A stretch of 64,000 nucleotides of DNA from Lepidostoma basale (taxonomy: Eukaryota; Arthropoda; Insecta; Trichoptera; Lepidostomatidae), in contig JAHDVF020001024.1 of assembly GCA_022606425.2 (NCBI GenBank), positions 1,426,001 to 1,490,000 on the forward strand. Reading direction: 5' to 3'. The notes under the pieces were generated by a model. It worked only from the letters and a program-made list of their open reading frames with translations, was not told the origin of the DNA and searched no databases. Positions 42,670-51,643 of this stretch are shown one piece after another. Position 1 is the first letter of the stretch; the number at the start of each line of letters is the position of its first letter. The position numbers were made by a program, and so were the translations under genes.

Positions 42670-43386
42670 ATGAATAAATTACTAACGGGGTTGGCTTTGA
42701 TGATGGTTTTTGTTGCATGCAGCATGCCATCAAAAGAGCCCTACCAAGATCCTTTAAGGATGGGTAGCTATTTATCGCCGCCCGACAGCAAAGGCATACG
42801 CAAAAAGTTGGTGGTTACCGATAGTCAGATGTTACTCTATAATGATTCAACCAAAAATACGATTAATATAACCTATAACTACCGCAAAATTGACAAGGTG
42901 ATGATGGATTTTACCTACACCTATGAAAAAGATGCAAGCGGTGCTCCATTAAGCAAGAAGCTAACCCACGCCTACCAAACCGAACTAAAGGCCTATCCGC
43001 TAGGTGCAGCAAGCTTTTACGAGGTAAAGTATAGCAAAGGTAGTTGGCCTTTTAGGACAGACTACGCACAGCTTATAACGGTTAGCTACTCGCCTAGGGG
43101 CATTATAGAGACGCTGATGATTAAGCAGGCAGGCACACAAATTGCCAATAGCCTTATTGAAAGGGATAAATATGAAAACCCCAAGCAGATGGTAACAATT
43201 TTGGGCATCGGAGTCTCTGAGATACCGACCAACCCCGAAAATGTTGTCTTTACCTTTAATAACGATCCTAAAGATACATTAAAGGCAGGCTATGGCTCAA
43301 CATCGGGTTTAATTCCAGGGGCTGAGGTTGTGCTAGAAAATCAGCCCGATGATATTACTCGTATCAACTGGATAAGGCACGAGTAG
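42670..43386 (+). CDS. lipoprotein, paralogue of the previous gene
   Basis: 238 residues. Lipobox FVAC gives Cys17. It matches the upstream paralogue over the regions noted there, so the pair arose by duplication. AGGAGGA precedes the ATG at 8 bases. Both start with a lysine-rich signal and end NWIRxxx. Function unknown; a surface or periplasmic role is inferred. Confidence 0.8.
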   Translation: MNKLLTGLALMMVFVACSMPSKEPYQDPLRMGSYLSPPDSKGIRKKLVVTDSQMLLYNDSTKNTINITYNYRKIDKVMMDFTYTYEKDASGAPLSKKLTHAYQTELKAYPLGAASFYEVKYSKGSWPFRTDYAQLITVSYSPRGIIETLMIKQAGTQIANSLIERDKYENPKQMVTILGIGVSEIPTNPENVVFTFNNDPKDTLKAGYGSTSGLIPGAEVVLENQPDDITRINWIRHE

Positions 43387-43406
43387 CTATTTTACGATAA
43401 AGAGTT

Positions 43407-43435
43407 TTGACATTTTTTAAAATATGGGCTACTAT
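43407..43435 (+). promoter_or_regulatory. sigma-70 type promoter for the HEAT gene
   Basis: Perfect TTGACA at 43407-43412, 17-base spacer, TACTAT at 43430-43435. Predicted leader is about 42 bases and carries AAGGAG. Confidence 0.78.
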
Positions 43436-43483
43436 TTAGTTTAAGGCTAGGTAGTAGCCTTTTGACTTAAGGAGATTAAAACA

Positions 43484-44137
43484 ATGGTTTTTAGCAAGAA
43501 ACAAACGGCGGTGGCTTTATTGTGCCTATCCTCCATGGTGACCTTAGCGGCTCAAAATAGTAGTGCCCCATCAATCAAGGCTCAAATGTTAAGCCTACAG
43601 GCTAGTAGCCTTGACCGTGACATGAAGATGGAGCTTTTACGCGAGATTGAAAATGGCAACATTGCTATGGATGCCGACACCATGAGTGCTTTAGCAATAT
43701 TAGCAGGCGATGGCACCATCTATCGTAACAGCAGTGTCGGTAAAGCCTTTAACAACGCCGATATCAGGATGAGGGCTATTTATGCCCTGGGTAAGGTGGG
43801 GGGTGAGGATGCACGATCCTACATTTTAACCAGCCTAGACTCTGAGAATGATCCTAACACTAAAAGTGCCGCCTTTATTGCCCTAGGTGATATGGGCCCA
43901 GGTCCAGACAAAGCAACCATCAGAGTGATGAATGATGCCATGACGCGTGAAATTGCCCGTAGTCATAGTGATAGTGCAGCGATCGACTATCTTGTATCGA
44001 TACAAAAACTAGCTAACTCCTCTAACATCGATGTTCAAACCCTTGAGCTTGTAACGATGATTGCAAGTGGTGAGACCGGCTTTAGTAATAAAGTTAGACT
44101 TGAAGCCAGAAACTTTCTTAAAAATCTTTGGAAATAG
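43484..44137 (+). CDS. secreted HEAT-repeat protein
   Basis: 217 residues. Signal peptide ending LAAQ. Two or three HEAT-like helix pairs with ARSYILTSLDSENDPNTKSAAFIALGDMG and NADIRMRAIYALGKVGG, a protein-binding scaffold. Its partner is unknown. It has its own promoter and precedes glgA by about 100 bases. Confidence 0.83.
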   Translation: MVFSKKQTAVALLCLSSMVTLAAQNSSAPSIKAQMLSLQASSLDRDMKMELLREIENGNIAMDADTMSALAILAGDGTIYRNSSVGKAFNNADIRMRAIYALGKVGGEDARSYILTSLDSENDPNTKSAAFIALGDMGPGPDKATIRVMNDAMTREIARSHSDSAAIDYLVSIQKLANSSNIDVQTLELVTMIASGETGFSNKVRLEARNFLKNLWK

Positions 44138-44240
44138 TTTTTATCTCAACCTACTCCTAGCCTCTCTTTTAATTTAATTTATTTGTAGCCACATTTTTTA
44201 TTATGCCTTATACTATGAGTATGGGGCAGTTGAGAATAGA

Positions 44241-45734
44241 ATGGCTATAGAACGATTTAAGGTATTAATGATAAGCAGTGAGTTTACTCCTTTTTTAAAA
44301 AGTGGTGGCTTGGGTGACATGGTCAGTGCCCTTTCAATTGAGCTTGCAGCACAAGGCCATGATGTAACGGTTATTATGCCACGCTATTATGATATTGATC
44401 GATCGTTGCTAACCGCTTTACCTAACCCTGTGATGGTACCCTTGGGCTTTGGCCAAGAGCAATGCTATTTTTATACCGTAGATTTTAAAGGTGTCACCCT
44501 CTACTTTATTGAGCATGAAGAACTTTATGGACGAAAGGGTATCTATGGGCCAACCCCCGACCAATCATTTGATGACAATGCCAAACGTTACACGCTGCTT
44601 AGTCGTGCCGCTTTTGAACTCTGCCGTACCATCGCGTGGATTCCCGATGTTATCCATGCCCATGATTGGGCTGCAGCTTTAGCTCCGGTCTATCTCCATA
44701 CATGGGAAAGAGAGAGGGAATTTTCCCAAACGGCATCGCTGTTTACCATTCATAACTTAGGCTATCAGGGATGCTTTTCAGCCGATGATCTTGTTTATAG
44801 TCAACTGAACCTTGATGATGCTAGGCGCTATGCTCTAGAGGAGGGTGGATCTTTAAATTTCATGAGAGCAGCCTTGGTTAGTAGCGACATTCTAACAACT
44901 GTTAGCCCAACCTATGCTAAGGAGATTAGCACACCAGCTCAAGGATTTGGTCTCGATGCCCTTTTACGTCGTCGGCAGGCTGATCTTTTTGGTATTTTAA
45001 ATGGAGTAAACTATGAAGAGTGGGATCCTGCCTTTGATCAATATATCAAGCCACATAATTTTTCACCTTCTAGTATGGCAGGCAAGAAAAAACTAAAGGC
45101 ACTTCTACAGCAAGAGTGTGGCTTTGAAGTAGTGGCAGATAGGCCGATCATTGGTATGGTGAGTCGTTTTGCGGAGCAAAAAGGATTTGGTCAGCTTGCA
45201 GGGCCAGGACATGGCTCACTCTACGCTATTTGCAATGAACTCGATCTTCAAGTTGTGATTGTAGGTACGGGAGAGAGGTGGTGTGAAGAGGAGTTACTGC
45301 ACCTTGAAGCAAAGTTACCCAATTTGAAGGTCTTTGTTCAATTTGATAATGGGTTAGCACATCGTATTGAGGCTGGTAGTGATTTTTTTCTGATGCCGAG
45401 CATTTATGAGCCGTGCGGGCTTAACCAACTCTATAGCTTAAAATATGGAACAATACCGATTGTTCATCGCACAGGGGGCTTGGCTGATAGTGTCGAGCCA
45501 TACCAAGAAAAGAAAGGTACAGGCTTTCTTTTTGATGAGCTCACTCCTGACCATATTTATCAGGCTGTTAAGGTTGCTACTGATCTCTATCATCATGATA
45601 AAAAATCATACAAAGCCCTCCAAAGGAGAGCAATGATGAAAAGTTTTAGTTGGGATCAATCAGCTAAGAGCTACACAGAGCTTTATCAGTGGGCTAAAGA
45701 TCGGCGAGATGGCTACTATCAGCGCAGCTGGTGA
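44241..45734 (+). CDS. glgA: glycogen synthase (ADP-glucose type)
   Basis: 497 residues. Adds glucose from ADP-glucose to a growing glycogen chain. Seen: the substrate-binding Lys20 in FLKSGGLGDMV (usual KTGGLAD), HAHDWAAAL, FTIHNLGYQG, SRFAEQKGF and a C-terminal PSIYEPCGLNQLYSL with the catalytic Glu, then TGGLADSV. GT5 family signature is complete. It has no glgB or glgC neighbour and converges on pyrR. Confidence 0.95.
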   Translation: MAIERFKVLMISSEFTPFLKSGGLGDMVSALSIELAAQGHDVTVIMPRYYDIDRSLLTALPNPVMVPLGFGQEQCYFYTVDFKGVTLYFIEHEELYGRKGIYGPTPDQSFDDNAKRYTLLSRAAFELCRTIAWIPDVIHAHDWAAALAPVYLHTWEREREFSQTASLFTIHNLGYQGCFSADDLVYSQLNLDDARRYALEEGGSLNFMRAALVSSDILTTVSPTYAKEISTPAQGFGLDALLRRRQADLFGILNGVNYEEWDPAFDQYIKPHNFSPSSMAGKKKLKALLQQECGFEVVADRPIIGMVSRFAEQKGFGQLAGPGHGSLYAICNELDLQVVIVGTGERWCEEELLHLEAKLPNLKVFVQFDNGLAHRIEAGSDFFLMPSIYEPCGLNQLYSLKYGTIPIVHRTGGLADSVEPYQEKKGTGFLFDELTPDHIYQAVKVATDLYHHDKKSYKALQRRAMMKSFSWDQSAKSYTELYQWAKDRRDGYYQRSW

Positions 45735-45741
45735 TGTAGCT

Positions 45742-46290
45742 TTATATCCGCTTTAAAACCGCAACCAAATCCTCTCCCTCTACCTCAGCTACCTTTACCT
45801 TAACATATTCATCATCGGTGACAGCAATGGCCATCCCAACAAACTCGGGTAGAACGGGTAGTTCGCGTCCAGGGCGTTTAATAAGGGTAAGCATACTAAT
45901 TTTAGCAGGACGGCCATGTTCGAAAATTGCATCTAGTGCTGCTCTCACTGTACGGCCAGTATAGAAGACATCATCAACAAGAATAACGTGCTTTTTGTTG
46001 ATATCAAAATCAATGGAGGTTGTATTAACTTGAGGGCTTTCATGATTTTTCTTTAGGTCATCTCGATAAAAATTGATATTAAGGGTACCCAATGGTATAC
46101 AAGGATTTTCAATGCCCTCACGCTTCATTTTTTGCTGAATAAGGAGGCGCATTCGCTCTGCTATTTTGTCGCCACGGCTCTGTATACCGATGAAAACAAC
46201 ATTTTGAATGTCATCAACATGATGAAAAACATCAATTGACATTCGCTCGATAATGGTTGTTACCTCTTTAGCATCTAGAATAACTTTCAT
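45742..46290 (-). CDS. pyrR: PyrR bifunctional regulator/uracil phosphoribosyltransferase
   Basis: 182 residues. Binds pyr mRNA to attenuate transcription and converts uracil to UMP. Seen: FIGIQSRGDKIAERM, the PRPP motif VILVDDVFYTGRTVRAALDA near residues 98-117, and KRPGRELPV. AGAGG lies before the ATG. No pyr operon gene or anti-terminator is seen within the window, so the targets would be elsewhere. It lies just downstream of tsaB on the same strand. Confidence 0.95.
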   Translation of the reverse strand: MKVILDAKEVTTIIERMSIDVFHHVDDIQNVVFIGIQSRGDKIAERMRLLIQQKMKREGIENPCIPLGTLNINFYRDDLKKNHESPQVNTTSIDFDINKKHVILVDDVFYTGRTVRAALDAIFEHGRPAKISMLTLIKRPGRELPVLPEFVGMAIAVTDDEYVKVKVAEVEGEDLVAVLKRI

Positions 46291-46341
46291 TTGACTACCT
46301 CTTTACTCTTTTGGTAAGTAGATATTAAATCGGCTCTTTTG

Positions 46342-47004
46342 TCAATGCTTTTTTTGTAACAAAAGTTCTTGTGCATCACTGAGTCTCAAATAGTCTGCAC
46401 CTGTATGATCACTATCTGCTCCGTGTTGGATGAAATGCTCTTTGGCTAGCGCTAAAAAGAAGGGTGCCTTACTGGCCATAAATTGAGGGTCAAGCAACCA
46501 CTTTATTTCTGATCGCTCTTTGATAAAGAGGCTGGCTCCAGGACCAGTAACGATTATTTGCTCATGAGGAAAGTTATGGCGGGCGATTTCTTCGGCCGAT
46601 AGGTCAAAATTACTGCCATGGCGCACGCCTTTATGAAAAAAAGCACCATAAAAACGGTTTTTTCGTGCATCAAGCAGGGCAAGGGTTGGCATGTAGGCGG
46701 TTGATTGGGCATAGGCCTCTAATGTATCAATCGATACTAACGGCCTATTGAGGGCAATACTGATGCCTTTGGCACTTGCTAAGGCAATGCGTAGCCCCGT
46801 GAAGCTACCTGGTCCCTTAGGACAACAAACCAGATCAATGCTACTTTTTTTAATACCACTTTGTTTAATGACCAAGTCGCAGGCCATCATAATATTTTCT
46901 GCATGATGAAAACCTAGATTCATGCTCATGTCATAGAGACGATCATTATAGGACAGGGCGACGGCTACCAGTGGTCCACAGCTATCTAGGGCGAGAATAT
47001 TCAT
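46342..47004 (-). CDS. tsaB: tRNA threonylcarbamoyladenosine protein TsaB
   Basis: 220 residues. Scaffold of the TsaBDE complex that makes t6A37. Seen: ALDSCGPLVAVAL, the FHHAENIM loop, KGPGSFTGLRIALASAKGI, and DARKNRFYGAF. Its ATG overlaps the tsaE stop by 4 bases. TsaD must be elsewhere. Confidence 0.94.
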   Translation of the reverse strand: MNILALDSCGPLVAVALSYNDRLYDMSMNLGFHHAENIMMACDLVIKQSGIKKSSIDLVCCPKGPGSFTGLRIALASAKGISIALNRPLVSIDTLEAYAQSTAYMPTLALLDARKNRFYGAFFHKGVRHGSNFDLSAEEIARHNFPHEQIIVTGPGASLFIKERSEIKWLLDPQFMASKAPFFLALAKEHFIQHGADSDHTGADYLRLSDAQELLLQKKH

Positions 47005-47411
47005 GATCGATTCACAATAGAGAGAAGACGGTTACCGTTATGCTGGATTGATATCGTGATATCAATCAACTCTTGAGGTAAATGATGTTTAACCAAATCT
47101 GGCCATTCGATAAAGCAAATCATCTGGCTAATAAGCTCATAGCCGCCGATAAGATCAAACTCCTCTTCATTCGTTAGACGATAAAGATCAATATGTGCTA
47201 CGTCGTAGTCACCACGATAGCGGTGAATCAAGGTAAAGCTAGGACTCGTCACTAAAGCATCCTCAATATGCAGGCCACGGCAACAGCCTTTGACAAAGTG
47301 AGTTTTCCCAGCACCCATAACACCTGTAAGGCAGATGGTCTCTGTTCCTTTAAGGCTTTGTGCAAACTTGTACCCCTCATTAAATAGTTGATCGGCTGTG
47401 GTTAGTAGCAT
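47001..47411 (-). CDS. tsaE: tRNA threonylcarbamoyladenosine ATPase TsaE
   Basis: 136 residues. ATPase that drives t6A synthesis with TsaB and TsaD. Seen: Walker A GVMGAGKTHF at 30-39 (usual GDLGAGKT), TSPSFTLIHRYRG, HIDLYRL, and FIEWPDLV. It overlaps neighbours at both ends. Confidence 0.94.
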   Translation of the reverse strand: MLLTTADQLFNEGYKFAQSLKGTETICLTGVMGAGKTHFVKGCCRGLHIEDALVTSPSFTLIHRYRGDYDVAHIDLYRLTNEEEFDLIGGYELISQMICFIEWPDLVKHHLPQELIDITISIQHNGNRLLSIVNRS

Positions 47412-47674
47412 TAAAATAGTGTTCCATCATTATGCATCGCTAAAATTTTAGCTCTTAAAGCTCGAATAAGAGGTATAAGAGGGTAGTCGGGACTTTGCAT
47501 TAGCTCGATTGTAACTTTTTTTTGACTCAAAGGATCAATCTCAATAACAAAGAAAATGGCTACCTCAAATGATCCAGTAGGGATACTATTAAAGCCTGCA
47601 ACAGCATGATATTTTTGTCGGTAGTAAACAGCAGTCTCTTCATGTACAATATCTTTTATCTCAACTAATTCCAT
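47411..47674 (-). CDS. small unknown protein between PilZ and tsaE
   Basis: 87 residues. No signal peptide. It shows a compact alpha/beta pattern: VAGFNSIPTGSFEVAIFFVIEIDP, a TIELMQSPDYPLIPLIRALRAKILAMHNDG tail. One base overlaps tsaE. The position in a flagellar/t6A operon is the only functional clue; no family recognised. Confidence 0.72.
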   Translation of the reverse strand: MELVEIKDIVHEETAVYYRQKYHAVAGFNSIPTGSFEVAIFFVIEIDPLSQKKVTIELMQSPDYPLIPLIRALRAKILAMHNDGTLF

Positions 47675-47692
47675 TATTACCCCGTAGCGAAT

Positions 47693-48715
47693 TTAAAATT
47701 TATAAATCAGTGTGTTAATCGAATTAAGACTTGCCTTGGTCGCACGAGTAAATTTGACCCGAGCCGAAAGTTCTAGACCTTGGTACTCACAATGAACCAC
47801 TTTACCATAACAAGTTATATCTTCATTAGCAATGGTGAATTGTAGACAAATAGTAGCCAATGGCTCGATTTTTTTACGTGTCGTCAAAGCACAGCCACCA
47901 AGTGAAATATTGGTAATCATACATGGTGCTTTTGAACCTACCTTGACGAGGCCATCATTATGGGAAATTAAGGTGATCGTTGCATTAATTTGGGTATCAT
48001 TACGACGATAATTGCGGCGCCGCACCTTTGTTAAATCACCCGAATAGCTGCATAGGAGTGCAGGATCATTTGAGTTAGAGGCAATGCTGATAATACTTGT
48101 TTTGAAGAGATACTCAGTGTGCTGGCGATCCAAGTAGATAGCCTTCAGTTTAAGACCTCGCGTCCACACCATGGATTTTTTCTTTTGTGCATGAGGCTCA
48201 TTAAATTTTGGCTGATTTAATTTAATGATAAAATTTTCTCCTCTCTGGCCCTTTATTGTTGCCTGAAAAAACCAGTCTGAGTTGTTTAGTGGGGCAATTA
48301 AGATTTTTCCTTCACGTGGAAGGTTTTTTGTTGTATTAATCGTCTGTTTAACACTATTTTTTACCTCCATCAGGTGCTTTAATTTAAAATAGTCGAAGCG
48401 AAGATTAGTCTTTTCCTCCTCACTAAGCCTATCCTGCTCAAGATCTAAAAAGGCCTGTTTCAGTAAGTTATTAAAAATAGACCCGTTCCTAAATACTTCA
48501 TAGGGTTGAGAAGGATGATAATTTTTAATGAGTGACTCTAATATATAAATATATTTTCTATGTAACTTCAATGATCTCGCATGCATCATAAAAATTAGTC
48601 TATTATAGCCCTTGCGCTGGGCTAAGAGGAGGAGTGCCAGCACTATAAAAATAATGATGGTTATCGCAGTCATCATTGTGTTAATAACAGTATAAAAGCC
48701 CGATGGTATCATCAT
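47693..48715 (-). CDS. PilZ-domain protein with N-terminal membrane anchor
   Basis: 340 residues. A hydrophobic segment at about 12-33 anchors it; the middle is helical. The C-terminal PilZ part starts near residue 230 with RRNYRR (RxxxR) and includes NISLGG (D/NxSxxG), the c-di-GMP contacts. It links c-di-GMP signalling to the flagellar filament operon; a role in motility control is inferred from neighbours. Four-base ATGA overlap with the gene at 48712. Confidence 0.87.
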   Translation of the reverse strand: MMIPSGFYTVINTMMTAITIIIFIVLALLLLAQRKGYNRLIFMMHARSLKLHRKYIYILESLIKNYHPSQPYEVFRNGSIFNNLLKQAFLDLEQDRLSEEEKTNLRFDYFKLKHLMEVKNSVKQTINTTKNLPREGKILIAPLNNSDWFFQATIKGQRGENFIIKLNQPKFNEPHAQKKKSMVWTRGLKLKAIYLDRQHTEYLFKTSIISIASNSNDPALLCSYSGDLTKVRRRNYRRNDTQINATITLISHNDGLVKVGSKAPCMITNISLGGCALTTRKKIEPLATICLQFTIANEDITCYGKVVHCEYQGLELSARVKFTRATKASLNSINTLIYKF

Positions 48716-49566
48716 TCCTTCCTTAGAGTTATGGATGATAGAAGATCATCCAATAGAATTAATCGCTCAGCAATTTCATATTCGGCAATATCACCTGCTA
48801 AAATGTAGTCTTTTTTTTCACAAGCCTCACTAAAAATTAAGATCTGATGATCGATCTCCTTCATAAAGTCTTCAATCGGCTTCTTCATGGAGCTATGGTT
48901 ATCATCTAAAAAAAAGCTACATCGTCTTAGTTTTTCAATGCTTTCTATAAAGGGAACCATGCTTTCTATGGCTTGGTGATCCGCACCTCGTAAAAAAAGA
49001 GTCGAAATGCTCTCTAATGACTCTTTGTAGCCCTGTAATAAAGAAATTGCTACCTCAAGCTCCTCTGTAGGGTTGAGTAATTCTCTATCCTTCTCCTCTA
49101 ACATGGAGAGGCAACGAGACAAGAGCTTGATTATTGCCACTTGGTCAATTTGTGCCTCTATTTTTTCAATCGATAGGTCCTTCAGAGCATCAAAATAGCT
49201 ATGATTAAGCTTATAGTCAATAAGCCAAAAGCCAATACTTTCAACAATATCATCCCAGTGAATCATGAGCGAAGGATCGATGATCGCCTTTTCACTGATC
49301 AAGGATAGCAACCTTTTGATGGTGCTCAAGCATTGATCAAGCTCTAGTACCGTAGCAGAGTCAACATTAATCTCTTTAATCGTATTAAGGGGATGACCGT
49401 GCCAGCTCGAATCGCTTAAATCAAGAGATTGACCATCAATCGTCATGCTAATATGGTAGAGGCCTTGAGTTTTAAGACTATAGAGGATTACCGGGACTAT
49501 TTGTCCAAGGTATTGTTCATTGTCAAGTTGAAAATCAACGATACGACCATTGATGATTAATTGCAT
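48712..49566 (-). CDS. unknown protein of the flagellar filament operon
   Basis: 284 residues, 23 bases after fliD. Starts with MQLIINGRIVDFQLDNEQYLGQ, a small beta-rich N-terminal domain (about 1-80), then helical repeats with many acidic and leucine residues. No signal peptide. Coupling to fliD and the PilZ gene suggests a chaperone-like or regulatory role in filament assembly; I could not name a family. Confidence 0.76.
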   Translation of the reverse strand: MQLIINGRIVDFQLDNEQYLGQIVPVILYSLKTQGLYHISMTIDGQSLDLSDSSWHGHPLNTIKEINVDSATVLELDQCLSTIKRLLSLISEKAIIDPSLMIHWDDIVESIGFWLIDYKLNHSYFDALKDLSIEKIEAQIDQVAIIKLLSRCLSMLEEKDRELLNPTEELEVAISLLQGYKESLESISTLFLRGADHQAIESMVPFIESIEKLRRCSFFLDDNHSSMKKPIEDFMKEIDHQILIFSEACEKKDYILAGDIAEYEIAERLILLDDLLSSITLRKE

Positions 49567-49589
49567 GGAGTCTTCCTGTTTTATATTAT

Positions 49590-51548
49590 CTATCTTTTAT
49601 TAAAAAAAGTATTATCAATCTGCTTTTGGACACGGTTAAACTCTTGTTCCGCACTTTGAGCCTTAGCAAAATCGGATTCCCATTTGGCTCTCATCCCTTT
49701 AAGTTTATCATTAAAATCTGTAATATCTTTTTCTTGTCGCTTGATCGTCCCATCAATCGTGACTGTTTTTGTTTTAATCAATCCGTTATTGATGTAGCTA
49801 TCGATAAAAGATGTCATAACATCGGCTAATCCACCCGTTGCAATCGGCGCCCCCTCCTTTTTGTGTCCAATAAAAAGTTGTTCAACCTCGTTCCATCTGT
49901 TTTCAAGGGCAGCATTAAGCTTATCGGGCTCTTTAATATCATAGTAGCCTCTTCGGCTTGATGCCGTGCTAGGAGTCCCCCTCTCATTTGTGTTAATACC
50001 AATATCGGCTAGCATCATCTTTTTATCGGCTAGCTCCCCTACATTATAAGGATTAACCATCATCATGCCTAGCCGACTTTTAATCTGTGCAAATGTTTGG
50101 TCACCCTGAAAAAGGCCAAGCTCTTTAAGAGCCTGCTCCACCTCATTCTCCTTCAGATAGGCTAGCTCATCAACGACATCGCTATTATCTTTGGAGGAGA
50201 TAAAGGTATTAATCTTACCCATGTTAATGTAATAGGCCCAAAGAAAATCCTCAATAGCCACATTTGCCCTAGCGACATCATTTTTAATCGAGATCATAAA
50301 TGGCCGATCGCTCTTTCCTTGAACCGATAGTTCAAGGCCGGGGACGACATCATCAATAGCATTGGTGGGGCGGCTAATTTTAACTCCATCCAGCGTAAAT
50401 TCGGCATTTTGAGCAACACTTGCGGGATTGACGGGTATAAAATCAACATCACCGGGAATAAAAAGGGTCATATTTTTTATCTCTATATCATAGGCGGTGT
50501 TACTGTGATTGACTACAATAGATTGAAGCTCTCCTGTCAAGTTGCTTAAATCAATGGTCATTGATTTTTCCTGACCACTAGGGGATAGAGCCGGTAGAGC
50601 AATAAGCTCGCCATCTATTTTTAGATAGAGCAATTGTTCATCATGAATCTCCGGTAGAAAAAGTTTACCACCATCACGCTCCTTTATAAGGCGCCCCTCT
50701 TTAATGGCCAAAGAGGGATTTTCGGTGGCTAGAGGGTAGGTAGCCTGCAGAGCAGAGCGCGGCTGAGTTGAGTAGTCTAGGCTTAAAAATGATCCAGGTT
50801 TTAAGTTGAGGGCGACATCGCTCTGTGTAGTCACACTTAAGTAGCGTCCGGTTGTGAGTGAGAGGGGTGACCTAAGATCAATGGATGATCCCGCCTTAAG
50901 TCCTCTATTATCACTGTCAACAATGTACTTAGCCTCAATTTTGTCGGTAATGAGTCCTGTGTCAAAGGCAAAGTTGCGAGCAACTCCCTTAAAATCAAGC
51001 TTAGCCTCTTTACCCGTTACCTGGCTTTCGATGAAAAGTGTCTGCTTATCAACAGAGCTATTGATTACACTTGCCTTTAAAAGCTGCGGTGCTTGATCAC
51101 TTAGTTTTTTTGCAAAGTCACTTAAATTGCCCCCATCATAGGCTAAATTAATCTCTTCTTTGCCAACGCTAAAGCTATAGTCCCCCCCCTTAACGATAAA
51201 ATCTTCTGCAAGCTCTTCACTAAAAAAACGGTCAGCGGCTGCTTTTTTATCAACCTTAATCTCGATATCAATAGGTTGAACATGGCGTTTGACATTGACG
51301 GTCATTGCATCTTCATTAGCACTTTTACCTATTCGATCACCAAAAACACTTTCGGCACCCCTTAGTCGAGAGAGCGTAAGACGCAAGTTAGTAAGATTTT
51401 TATTAGTATCAAGCCAACCCTTTTTTTGGCTCTCAGAGGTCTCTAGACGATTTTCTAGCGGCTGACGCTTCACCTCAGCTAGCTTATAGAGAGAATCGAT
51501 GTATGCTTTATATTTGCCACCTTCAATAGGCAGAGCTATATCTGACAT
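49590..51548 (-). CDS. fliD: flagellar filament cap protein FliD (HAP2)
   Basis: 652 residues. Capping protein that lets flagellin polymerise. N-terminal MSDIALPIEGGKYKAYIDSLY and a coil, the central D2/D3 region, and a C-terminal FliD region (residues 430-640) with DVVDELAYLKENEVEQAL, RSRLGMMMVNPY, and a long C-terminal coiled coil ending FNRVQKQID. GGGGAGG precedes the ATG. A run of eight Cs (51182-51189) encodes Gly-Gly in VKGGDYSF. It follows the flagellin gene after a terminator hairpin. Confidence 0.92.
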   Translation of the reverse strand: MSDIALPIEGGKYKAYIDSLYKLAEVKRQPLENRLETSESQKKGWLDTNKNLTNLRLTLSRLRGAESVFGDRIGKSANEDAMTVNVKRHVQPIDIEIKVDKKAAADRFFSEELAEDFIVKGGDYSFSVGKEEINLAYDGGNLSDFAKKLSDQAPQLLKASVINSSVDKQTLFIESQVTGKEAKLDFKGVARNFAFDTGLITDKIEAKYIVDSDNRGLKAGSSIDLRSPLSLTTGRYLSVTTQSDVALNLKPGSFLSLDYSTQPRSALQATYPLATENPSLAIKEGRLIKERDGGKLFLPEIHDEQLLYLKIDGELIALPALSPSGQEKSMTIDLSNLTGELQSIVVNHSNTAYDIEIKNMTLFIPGDVDFIPVNPASVAQNAEFTLDGVKISRPTNAIDDVVPGLELSVQGKSDRPFMISIKNDVARANVAIEDFLWAYYINMGKINTFISSKDNSDVVDELAYLKENEVEQALKELGLFQGDQTFAQIKSRLGMMMVNPYNVGELADKKMMLADIGINTNERGTPSTASSRRGYYDIKEPDKLNAALENRWNEVEQLFIGHKKEGAPIATGGLADVMTSFIDSYINNGLIKTKTVTIDGTIKRQEKDITDFNDKLKGMRAKWESDFAKAQSAEQEFNRVQKQIDNTFFNKR

Positions 51549-51589
51549 CTTAAAAAGCCTCCCCTAAAGAATAGCATGAATGACAAAAT

Positions 51590-51622
51590 ATTAAAAGAGA
51601 GCCGATGAAGCCCTCTTTTAAT
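51590..51622 (-). terminator. terminator between flagellin and fliD
   Basis: Minus-strand ATTAAAAGAGGGC, nine-base loop, GCTCTCTTTTAAT followed by a T-rich stretch. It probably lets flagellin exceed fliD expression. Confidence 0.8.
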
Positions 51623-51643
51623 GTTAGAGTTTGATAAAAATGA

